DNA of 27,098 nucleotides from a virus: positions 1 to 27,098 of IMG/VR virus record IMGVR_UViG_3300042483_000279. The stretch is one strand, 5' to 3'. The position numbers and the translations under genes were made by a program. Below the pieces are notes generated by a model. The model saw only the letters and a program-made list of their open reading frames with translations, had not been told where the DNA came from and did no database searches. How positions within the stretch are numbered: position 1 is the first letter of the stretch; each line of letters opens with the position of its first letter. Positions 8,446 through 14,743 of this stretch are shown here, one piece after another.

Positions 8446-9270
8446 ATGAAAGTTAATTACTTAAACAACAAAGATTTATTAGAAGAAATACACAAAAGCA
8501 AAAATACATTCTGCTCATTTACCCAACCAGAATATCATCGTTATGATTTGATATTGCCCACTGTTGATAAAATTAACATTCGAACTGTTGCTGAAGCTAA
8601 ACGGGCACAGGCCAAACGAATGAGTCAAGAGGCGTATGCTCGACGTAAAGCTGCCGGGGAAAAAGTCAAACAAGCAGACTGCGAAGTGGACTATAAAAAG
8701 ATTGCTAAAACAGACATTGTGTTTAGAATTATGTCGTTTGAGCACATTCCGTTAAACGGTACCCGTAAAAAAAATCCAAAGACCATAGCGGATCATAGAG
8801 ATAAAGTTAATTTTCCTCCATTTCAACACTGGAAGTTCGACGATAAAGATATTTTAGTATGTGTTGGAAAAAGTCACTGGAAGGGTGATTTAGAAACTGG
8901 TAAATTTAACAAAGATCACGGGCAGATTACAAATACACTTGCCCGTATGTACATTAAATTATGTGAACGATATGCCACAAGAGGCAATGTACGAGGTTAT
9001 ACTTACAACGACGAAATGAAAGGACAGGCTATTTTACAACTAACACAAATTGGTTTACAATTTGATGAAAGCAAAAGTGATAACCCATTTGCCTACTTTA
9101 CGGCAGCGGTGACTAACAGTTTTGTTCGCATTATTAATTTAGAAAAACGTAATCAAAATATTCGTGACGACCTATTGGAGATGAATGGCATGAATCCTAG
9201 CTACAGCAGAACTGGCGCTGGTGAACATGCAAATGCTATAAAACGTTTCGAAGGTGAATCAGGTGAGTAA
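8446..9270 (+). CDS. 55: Late-transcription sigma factor gp55
   Basis: This is a gp55-like sigma factor, which directs host RNA polymerase to TATAAATA-type late promoters. Two regions match the family: the N-terminal YLNNKDLLEEI (residues 5-15), and a C-terminal sigma region 2-like part (about 155-250) with ARMYIKLCERYATR, FDESKSDNPFAYFTAAVTNSF and VRIINLEKRNQNIRDDLLEMN. It has 274 aa against 185 in T4. The extra length is a charged segment between these parts (about 20-150), which contains Lys/Arg-rich stretches. The C-terminus (IKRFEGESGE) lacks the hydrophobic clamp-binding end known from T4 gp55. AGGA is 5 bases from the ATG. It overlaps gp47. Confidence 0.88.
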   Translation: MKVNYLNNKDLLEEIHKSKNTFCSFTQPEYHRYDLILPTVDKINIRTVAEAKRAQAKRMSQEAYARRKAAGEKVKQADCEVDYKKIAKTDIVFRIMSFEHIPLNGTRKKNPKTIADHRDKVNFPPFQHWKFDDKDILVCVGKSHWKGDLETGKFNKDHGQITNTLARMYIKLCERYATRGNVRGYTYNDEMKGQAILQLTQIGLQFDESKSDNPFAYFTAAVTNSFVRIINLEKRNQNIRDDLLEMNGMNPSYSRTGAGEHANAIKRFEGESGE

Positions 9271-10276
9271 TTTATTTAAAAAAGTTGCTTGCTTTACAGA
9301 CATACATTTTGGATTAAAATCAAACAGTCAAACACACAATCAAGACTGTGAAGATTTTGTTGATTGGTATATTGCAAAGGCCAAGGAGAACGGATGTGAT
9401 ACAGGTATTTTTATGGGCGATTGGCATCACAACCGCAATAGTCTTAATATTACAACTATGGACTACAGCCTTAGAGCCCTTGAGAAACTGGGACAGGCTT
9501 TTGATAAGTTTTATTTCTTTCCTGGTAATCATGATCTTTATTACAAAGACAAGCGGGATATTCACAGCGTCGAATTCGGAAAGTATATTCCTGGAATTAC
9601 TGTGGTACACGAACCTACTACTATTGGCGACGTCACCTTATGTCCGTGGCTTGTCGGAGACGAATGGAAAACCATAGGCAAGAAAGGTGGCAAATATATC
9701 TTTGGTCACTTTGAATTGCCCAGTTTCTTCATGAATGCCATGGTTCAGATGCCGGATCATGGTGAAATTCAGTTGGATAGTTTTAAAAACTACGAACTTG
9801 GGTTTAGCGGACACTTTCATAAACGACAACAACGTCAAAATATGCATTACATTGGTAATGCGTTTCCGCACAACTATGCTGATACGTGGGACGACGAACG
9901 CGGCATGATGATTTTAGAGTGGGATGGTGTGCCCCAGTATATTAACTGGACAGAGTGTCCTAAATTTAGAACTATTAAATTAAGTCAGTTGATTGACGAA
10001 GCAGATACGCTGATTACCAGCAAGATGCATCTGCGAGTAAGTCTCGACATTGACATCAGCTACGAAGAAGCTAGCTTTATCAAGGAAAAATTTATTAGTG
10101 ATTATGATATTAGAGAACTAACACTGATATCTGAAAAGAAAGAAGTTGAAATCAATACTGATATCAATATACAAGCATTTGAAAGTGTGGATCAAATTGT
10201 GAGCAATCAGTTGGTCAATATCGAAAGTGACACTTTCGATAGTAAAGTATTATTGAGTATCTATAATAGCCTATGA
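9263..10276 (+). CDS. 47: Recombination nuclease subunit gp47 (SbcD/Mre11-like)
   Basis: This is a gp47-like calcineurin-type phosphoesterase and partner of gp46. Together they resect DNA ends for recombination-dependent replication. All expected metal-binding motifs are visible in order: D-I-H near the N-terminus (FTDIHFG), GDWHHN, GNHDLYY, FGHFE and SGHFHKR. The length (337 aa) equals that of the T4 protein. There is no ATG start. Two GTG codons are in frame, at 9254 and 9263; 9263 is preferred because AAGG lies 8 bases upstream. The gene overlaps gp55 by 8 bases (17 if 9254 is used) and overlaps gp46 by 4, so the three are translationally coupled. The region after about residue 235 is the less conserved capping part. 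Confidence 0.93.
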   Translation: MSNLFKKVACFTDIHFGLKSNSQTHNQDCEDFVDWYIAKAKENGCDTGIFMGDWHHNRNSLNITTMDYSLRALEKLGQAFDKFYFFPGNHDLYYKDKRDIHSVEFGKYIPGITVVHEPTTIGDVTLCPWLVGDEWKTIGKKGGKYIFGHFELPSFFMNAMVQMPDHGEIQLDSFKNYELGFSGHFHKRQQRQNMHYIGNAFPHNYADTWDDERGMMILEWDGVPQYINWTECPKFRTIKLSQLIDEADTLITSKMHLRVSLDIDISYEEASFIKEKFISDYDIRELTLISEKKEVEINTDINIQAFESVDQIVSNQLVNIESDTFDSKVLLSIYNSL

Positions 10277-12054
10277 CAATTAAAATTAAAGAACTAACTG
10301 TTAAAAATTTCATGAGTGTGGGTAATCAAACCCAAGCGGTAGACTTCTGTAAAGAACAACTTACCCTTGTACTAGGTGAAAACCTAGATCAAGGTGGAGA
10401 TGACAGTGGAAGCCGTAACGGTACCGGTAAGACTACCATTATCAATGCCTTAACCTATGCGTTATACGGCACAGCATTGACCAATATCAAGAAAGATAAC
10501 TTGATCAACAAGATCAATGGCAAAAACATGTTGGTTACACTGAGTTTTGAAAAAGACGGTAACAAGTACAAGATTGAACGGGGTCGCAAACCTGCTATCA
10601 TGAAGTTCTATGTGAACGATCAAGAACACTCTGTTGACTCTGCTGATGACAGTCAAGGTGACATGCGGGAAACGCAAAAGGACCTTGATGACTTAATGGG
10701 TATGAGTCACGATATGTTTAAGCATATCTTGGCTTTGAATACCTATACCGAACCGTTCTTAAGCATGAAAGCCAACGAACAACGTGCTATCATTGAACAA
10801 CTGTTAGGCATTACCTTACTAAGTGAAAAGGCAGAGGCTCTTAAAGAGCAAGTGAGAGTAACTAAAGATCAAATTTATCAAGAGAACGCAGATATCGAAG
10901 CTGTAAAGAAGTCTAATGAAAAAATTCAATTGAGTATTACTGGTTTGGAGACAAGACTGAGTGCTTGGTATGCTCAGCAACGAACAGATTGCGATAGAAT
11001 TACCAAGTCCATAGAAGAACTACAAGCAGTAGACATCGAACGAGAACTCACAGCTCACGCTAAGTTAAAAACATACAATGAGCAAGCAGCTAAAATAAAA
11101 AGCCTTAACAAAGAAAAGGCCACAATTGAAACTGCGTTAATTCAAGCTGATAAAAGTGTAACCAAATACACAAAAGAAATAGAGCAACTAAAAAATAACA
11201 CTTGTCCAGCTTGTGAGCAAGAGCTACACACCCACAAGCATGAAGAAATGTCCGTGCTTGCTGAAAAGAATCTAGCAGATGCTTACACATATCTTCAAAG
11301 CCTCAGTGATAGCTATGCTATTATTGTGACTGAGCTTGAAGGTATCGGCGATATCAACGGTAGGCCAACAACTTATTACGATACACTAGAAGAAGCTCTT
11401 AAACATCAAAACAATTTAACCAGTTTAGAAACTGCGTTGGGTGCTAGACAGCAAGAAACAGATCCTTATCAAGAACAAATAGATGATTTGCGTAATACTG
11501 CGCTTCAAGAAATCACATGGGATAGCATAAACAATCTCAATGTACTTAAGGGCCATCAAGAGTTTTTGCTCAAGTTGCTGACCAGCAAAGATAGTTTTAT
11601 CCGTAAAAAGATCATAGATCAAAATCTTGCCTACCTTAATAATAGGCTTACCTACTATTTGGATAAAATGGGATTACCCCACACAGTGGTATTTCAAAAT
11701 GATTTAACTGTGGAAATTACACAACTTGGGCAGGATCTAGACTTTGACAATTTGTCACGTGGAGAACGCAATAGGTTAATTTTAGGATTAAGCTGGAGTT
11801 TTAGAGATGTGTGGGAAAGTTTGTATCAAAGTATCAACTTGTTATTCATTGATGAACTTATTGACAACGGACTAGATGCCGCAGGCGTAGAAAATGCCTT
11901 AAGTGTCTTAAAGAAGATGGCTAGGGAACGTAAGAAAAACATTTATTTGATCAGTCACAAGGACGAATTAATCGGACGAGTGAACAATGTACTCAAAGTG
12001 ATTAAAGAAAATGGATTCACTAGCTATGCTAATGACTTAGAAATTGAAAATTGA
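10273..12054 (+). CDS. 46: Recombination nuclease ATPase subunit gp46 (SbcC/Rad50-like)
   Basis: This is a gp46-like SMC-family ATPase which, with gp47, processes double-strand ends. The visible parts are Walker A SRNGTGKT (residues 47-54); a long heptad-rich coiled coil from about 180 to 470; a zinc hook C311-P-A-C314 in its middle; the ABC signature LSRGERNRL at 494-502; Walker B LLFIDE ending at D527-E528; and the switch histidine H562 in LISHKDE. The 593-aa length is close to T4 gp46 (560). The insertion GGDDSG just before Walker A is a common feature of T4-like gp46. The ATG overlaps the gp47 stop (ATGA). Confidence 0.95.
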   Translation: MTIKIKELTVKNFMSVGNQTQAVDFCKEQLTLVLGENLDQGGDDSGSRNGTGKTTIINALTYALYGTALTNIKKDNLINKINGKNMLVTLSFEKDGNKYKIERGRKPAIMKFYVNDQEHSVDSADDSQGDMRETQKDLDDLMGMSHDMFKHILALNTYTEPFLSMKANEQRAIIEQLLGITLLSEKAEALKEQVRVTKDQIYQENADIEAVKKSNEKIQLSITGLETRLSAWYAQQRTDCDRITKSIEELQAVDIERELTAHAKLKTYNEQAAKIKSLNKEKATIETALIQADKSVTKYTKEIEQLKNNTCPACEQELHTHKHEEMSVLAEKNLADAYTYLQSLSDSYAIIVTELEGIGDINGRPTTYYDTLEEALKHQNNLTSLETALGARQQETDPYQEQIDDLRNTALQEITWDSINNLNVLKGHQEFLLKLLTSKDSFIRKKIIDQNLAYLNNRLTYYLDKMGLPHTVVFQNDLTVEITQLGQDLDFDNLSRGERNRLILGLSWSFRDVWESLYQSINLLFIDELIDNGLDAAGVENALSVLKKMARERKKNIYLISHKDELIGRVNNVLKVIKENGFTSYANDLEIEN

Positions 12055-12296
12055 TGGAAGACGCACATACCAGTCTAATGAGAAAAGTACATGAGTACTA
12101 CAAGCTACACCAGAGATGGCAAGCTAGACAAACTCATGTGGCTGGTATCGAGCTACGACGGCTCTTGGCTGAAATAAGAGACTTAACAATCACTAGGCGC
12201 GAAGAAATACAGGCAATTAGGGCAACTAAACCAAAAGTTAAAAGTCCCAAGTACAAAGAATCACTTTTAAAAGATCAAGAGGCCAATAAGAACTAA
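12054..12296 (+). CDS. Small basic helical protein of unknown function
   Basis: This 80-aa protein is translated from an ATG overlapping the gp46 stop (TGATG). It is rich in Arg, Lys and Glu with no Cys. Residues from about 8 to 62 look like two amphipathic helices (KVHEYYKLHQRWQAR, then LRRLLAEIRDLTITRREEIQ), and the tail after KPKVKSPKYK is basic and disordered. Small proteins of this kind occur next to recombination genes in T4-like marine phages, so a DNA- or nuclease-associated role is possible. I do not recognise a named family, and it shows no resemblance by eye to UvsY. Coupling to gp46 and the charged helical pattern make it a real gene. Confidence 0.7.
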   Translation: MEDAHTSLMRKVHEYYKLHQRWQARQTHVAGIELRRLLAEIRDLTITRREEIQAIRATKPKVKSPKYKESLLKDQEANKN

Positions 12297-12303
12297 CTAG
12301 TTG

Positions 12304-12741
12304 ATGTCATGGTATTATCAAAACACAATAGTCGAAACCTTACCTGAAGTATGTATTGGATTTGTCTATTGTATCACTAATAACATCACTGGTCGAAAAT
12401 ATATAGGCAAGAAATTATCAAAATTTTCTAAAACAACTTATAAAACAGTAAAACTCAAGAACGGCACCAAGAAGAAAAAGCGGATTAAATCCAAAATTGA
12501 TTCTGACTGGCGTGAATACTATGGCTCAAACGACCAACTAAACAAAGACGTAGAACAACAAGGCAGAGAAAATTTCCATAGAGAAATAATTTATTACTGC
12601 ACATCAAAGGCTGAATGTAGTTATATCGAGGCAAGAGAACAATTCTCCAGGCGGGTATTAGAATCAGATGACTACTACAACGGACAAATCGCTGTTCGTG
12701 TACACGGCTCACACATCAAAGGCAAACAACTAAACGGTTAA
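12304..12741 (+). CDS. Putative GIY-YIG-like endonuclease
   Basis: This 145-aa protein resembles the small endonuclease-like proteins common in T4-like cyanophages. The N-terminus has GFVYCITNNITGRKYIGKK, where FVY and YIG take the place of the GIY and YIG strands. It is followed by a Lys-rich insertion (about residues 48-60) and by SDWREYYGSNDQL. The glutamate in CSYIEAREQF may be the metal ligand, and YYNGQIAVRVH may supply the conserved Asn. The usual Arg a few residues after YIG is not obvious, so activity is uncertain. It could be a homing-type nuclease or a DNA-repair nuclease. The start is ATG 12304, one codon after an in-frame TTG and 7 bases after the previous stop. It is the last gene before the gene-free structured stretch. 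Confidence 0.7.
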   Translation: MSWYYQNTIVETLPEVCIGFVYCITNNITGRKYIGKKLSKFSKTTYKTVKLKNGTKKKKRIKSKIDSDWREYYGSNDQLNKDVEQQGRENFHREIIYYCTSKAECSYIEAREQFSRRVLESDDYYNGQIAVRVHGSHIKGKQLNG

Positions 12742-13020
12742 GGCTTCCACCGGCTAATCTCGGGTGGCGAACAGAAGAAACCTGGACCCAGTGTCGCAGG
12801 GATCCGTAGACTCTTGCCGTTAAGAGCACTCAATCAGTATCCTTTACAGGACCAGGATCGCAAAGCTGCCGCGGTTTGATTGTTTCAAGGATTTCAAAGG
12901 CAAAAAGAGGGAGAAATACCCACGTTTGCTAGCATGTTAGCGTATGTTAGTGGACCGCCGTCATAATAAAGACACAGCTCGAGGTACCGGATGACCGCCT
13001 CTGTAACTGCTGTAACGCTA
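12742..13020 (+). ncRNA. Candidate structured RNA (unclassified)
   Basis: This stretch has no convincing gene and looks more G+C-rich than its surroundings. Complementary segments nest in order: CCTGG 12781-12785 with CCAGG 12852-12856; AGGGAT 12798-12803 with ATCCTT 12839-12844 (one G-U); and CTCTT 12811-12815 with AAGAG 12822-12826. CAATCA 12831-12836, in the loop of that set, can pair with TGATTG 12877-12882 outside it, forming a possible pseudoknot. Further stems are CCACC/GGTGG (12747-12767), CCAC/GTGG (12920-12953) enclosing GCTA/TAGC, and GAGG/CCTC (12981-13001). I could not match it to tRNA, tmRNA, RNase P, a group I intron or a known riboswitch. It could be an independent small RNA or the 3' UTR of the gp55-gp46 transcript. 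The strand is inferred from the flanking genes. Confidence 0.4.
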
Positions 13021-13083
13021 AGTGGATTGTGCAACTCAGATAATGTTCAATTTTCTTTGCCCGCAAGGGCAAAGTGTGACTGA
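12991..13083 (+). CDS. Possible 30-aa micro-ORF in the structured stretch
   Basis: ATG at 12991 opens a 30-codon frame beginning MTASVTAVTLSGLCN and ending at TGA 13081. GAGG at 12981-12984 is correctly spaced as a Shine-Dalgarno. However, GAGG can pair with CCTC at 12998-13001, which would hide the site in a hairpin whose loop holds the ATG. The frame also runs through the perfect hairpin at 13055-13074. The ORF may be fortuitous. Confidence 0.15.
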   Translation: MTASVTAVTLSGLCNSDNVQFSLPARAKCD

Positions 13084-13086
13084 ACA
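13044..13086 (+). other. Two-tier RNA hairpin with GCAA tetraloop
   Basis: CTTTGCCC and GGGCAAAG (13055-13074) form a perfect 8-bp stem closed by a GCAA tetraloop. TGTTCA 13044-13049 and TGAACA 13081-13086 can form an outer stem around it. No U-run follows, so it is more likely an RNA-stabilising or structural element than an intrinsic terminator. Confidence 0.5.
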
Positions 13087-13102
13087 ATCTAGATAATACT
13101 TA

Positions 13103-13173
13103 AATGCTTCGCATTAATAATAAAGAAAATAGTTCGAGCGTGAGCGAAGAACAGTTGAACGTAGTTCAACTTT
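13103..13173 (+). terminator. Hairpin cluster ending in a weak terminator-like stem
   Basis: Three hairpins follow closely: AATGC/GCATT (13103-13115); TTCG/CGAA within 13132-13152, also closed by GTTC/GAAC; and a perfect GTTGAAC-GTA-GTTCAAC stem (13154-13170) followed by only three T. They lie just before a late promoter-like box, where the upstream transcript should end. The U-run is short, so intrinsic termination is uncertain. Confidence 0.35.
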
Positions 13174-13174
13174 A

Positions 13175-13182
13175 AATAAATA
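13175..13182 (+). promoter_or_regulatory. Late promoter-like box AATAAATA
   Basis: AATAAATA lies 6 bases before the ATG at 13189 and overlaps another box register, TTTAAATA (13171-13178). With T4 spacing, transcription would start at or just before the ATG. A/T-richness makes a chance match possible. Confidence 0.4.
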
Positions 13183-13188
13183 TATATT

Positions 13189-14511
13189 ATGAAAGTCCAT
13201 CAAATAGTCTCTGAAAGAACTGAATCATTGAATGAAGCCGTACCTCTTGTAATAGCAGGTATTGGAATAGGTACAATAATTACCGCAATCTCTGTAGGCA
13301 TGAGTGCTTGGAGTGCCTACGAAATATACAAATTCATTGGCAAATACAACCAAGATCCTGAATCAATTACTGACGACGAATGGAATGATCTATTCATAGA
13401 TGCTGTACTATTGTTTACACCTGGCTTTGCCAAGCTGGGTAAAGCAGGAATACTTAAACTTATTCCTAAGTCATGGCAAAGTAAAGGCGGCAAGTGGTTA
13501 AAAAAGAAAGTTACTGAGCGTCTTGCCCAATTAGAAAAAACAGTAGCTAAAACAGAAAAAATAAACTTGAGAAAATTTGACCCTGACAGTAAAGTAGGGT
13601 TTGAAAAAATTAAAGCCTACTTAAAAATGCGTGGTGCCAATGCTTCCATGAAGGCAGCAGCCCAGGCAAGGATGGGATTTATACCCGATGTAGCCATGAC
13701 TGTGATAAAAACTGTTGTGGGTTTAGAATTTGTAAGAGAATACTACGTGGATTTGTCCGTGTTAGAGGAAGACTACCAAGATTATAAAGCTGGCAAAGAT
13801 TCTCCTTTTGGAAAAATGTCAGAGCAAGAAGCCTATAACAAGTATCAACAGTTAAGAAAGAAACTGTTAGGAGAATTGGCCATTGGTGTTGCCTTAAATA
13901 CTGGAGTGGCCAGCAAATTCTTTGGCGCAATGTCAGGCATGTTTAAAGGTATTGCCACAGGTGCAGCTACACTGGGCGGCGCCAGCATTACAACAACAAA
14001 ATATTTAGGTATGTTTGTTAGCTTGCCTACTAACGTGGCAAAAGGTATTTCTAAATTAATTGAAATGGGGCCTGCGGCCCCAGCTTTCTTGATATTCATG
14101 CGTACCAGTGCTGGTAAAGAATTTTTAAATAGTTCTTTGGTAAGAGCAATTACTGAACCAACAGGGGCATTGACAGCAGCCGCTATTGATTTACTAGAAA
14201 AAGGATTACAGGAAGCTGGACTACTAGATGGTCCACTACCTGGTAAGACCGCAGTAAAACCACCAACTGGTGATGCTGCCGATGGCGCAAGACAAGCTAC
14301 AAATGGTATGAATATTCAATGGGTTGGCAAGAAACTTTACATTAATAATCAACAAATTAGTGATGAAAATGGATATCGTCTAGTAGGCAACGACAAACTT
14401 AATGACATAAAAGCTAGGGTTGGTGTTGCCGGCATTCCTGATCCTACTTTAAAAATACAGGACGACCCTAAGAAAAAATACGGCGTCTATGGTTACGACG
14501 AAATTAAATAA
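13189..14511 (+). CDS. Probable internal (packaged) head protein, hydrophobic
   Basis: This 440-aa protein belongs to no family I recognise. Its N-terminus, MKVHQIVSERTESLNE, resembles the capsid-targeting peptides of T4 internal proteins (MKTYQEFIAE in IPI-III and Alt). L14-N15-E16 before A17 fits the L/I-x-E rule of the gp21 prohead protease. After the cut come hydrophobic Gly-rich stretches at about 17-40, 67-90 and 225-300, able to form or disturb membranes, and a polar C-terminal part with NIQWVGKKLYINNQ. I infer a protein packaged in the head and released at infection, perhaps acting at the host membrane. There is no Shine-Dalgarno; a late-type box directly precedes the ATG. The gene ends in a terminator and overlaps its convergent neighbour by 8 bases. 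Alternative: a minor virion protein outside the head. Confidence 0.5.
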   Translation: MKVHQIVSERTESLNEAVPLVIAGIGIGTIITAISVGMSAWSAYEIYKFIGKYNQDPESITDDEWNDLFIDAVLLFTPGFAKLGKAGILKLIPKSWQSKGGKWLKKKVTERLAQLEKTVAKTEKINLRKFDPDSKVGFEKIKAYLKMRGANASMKAAAQARMGFIPDVAMTVIKTVVGLEFVREYYVDLSVLEEDYQDYKAGKDSPFGKMSEQEAYNKYQQLRKKLLGELAIGVALNTGVASKFFGAMSGMFKGIATGAATLGGASITTTKYLGMFVSLPTNVAKGISKLIEMGPAAPAFLIFMRTSAGKEFLNSSLVRAITEPTGALTAAAIDLLEKGLQEAGLLDGPLPGKTAVKPPTGDAADGARQATNGMNIQWVGKKLYINNQQISDENGYRLVGNDKLNDIKARVGVAGIPDPTLKIQDDPKKKYGVYGYDEIK

Positions 14512-14719
14512 TAGCCATACGGCTATTTTTGGTAATTTCAATATTTTCTTTTATAATCTCATTCATGATCTGCCTATCCTCGTAGCCGTAAACGTGCATT
14601 AGATCCTGACTGCTTACTCCGCCTCGCATGTACCAACTTATGCGAAAGATTTCATCTTTTATTTGTTTTGTATCTAATTCTAAACTGTTAACCAACTCTT
14701 CGATGTCAGATCTAGACAA
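14504..14719 (-). CDS. Small tail-assembly chaperone-like ORF, probably expressed by -1 frameshift from gp26
   Basis: This 71-codon frame begins with TTG at 14719; no ATG or GTG is available between it and the preceding in-frame stop, and no Shine-Dalgarno is visible. The product (IKDEIFRISWYMRGGVSS, then DRQIMNEIIKENIEITKNS) resembles a small helical protein found after gp26 in T4-like marine phages. It lies in the -1 frame relative to gp26. The frame is open back through the end of gp26, so a -1 slip at 14737-14743 would fuse it to gp26 as 77 extra residues, giving about 347 aa. This mirrors the G/GT chaperones that load onto tape measure proteins. Its 3' end overlaps the terminator of the convergent gene. 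Separate translation from TTG cannot be excluded. Confidence 0.6.
   Translation of the reverse strand: MSRSDIEELVNSLELDTKQIKDEIFRISWYMRGGVSSQDLMHVYGYEDRQIMNEIIKENIEITKNSRMAII
14510..14530 (+). terminator. Intrinsic terminator between convergent genes
   Basis: AATAGCC (14510-14516) and GGCTATT (14521-14527) form a perfect 7-bp stem with an ATAC loop, continuing into a T-run to 14530. It starts within the stop codon of the 13189 gene. On the minus strand the same sequence codes for the last residues (N-S-R-M-A-I) of the gp26-linked ORF, so the hairpin is shared by both transcripts. Confidence 0.7.
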
Positions 14720-14743
14720 GGGTAACAGTTTTATACGAAAAAA
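14682..14743 (-). promoter_or_regulatory. Putative -1 ribosomal frameshift signal (slippery site plus stem)
   Basis: On the minus strand the last gp26 codons read AGT TTT TTC GTA TAA, so the heptamer T TTT TTC (14743 to 14737) is correctly phased for tandem -1 slippage. Five bases downstream, AAACTGTTA (14731-14723) pairs perfectly with TAACAGTTT (14690-14682). Two more G-C pairs follow after a single bulge. TGTC and GACA can pair inside the loop. The gp26 TAA stop lies between slippery site and stem. Confidence 0.75.

Noticed and set aside
12304-12741. GIY-YIG-like gene as part of a mobile intron with the structured stretch
   Set aside because: The preceding and following genes are intact and uninterrupted, and similar nuclease-like genes occur as free-standing genes in T4-like marine phages.
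12742-13188. Group I intron, tRNA, tmRNA or RNase P RNA in the gene-free stretch
   Set aside because: No group I core sequence, no T-loop GTTCRA with cloverleaf, no tmRNA tag-like frame and no RNase P conserved blocks were found by eye.
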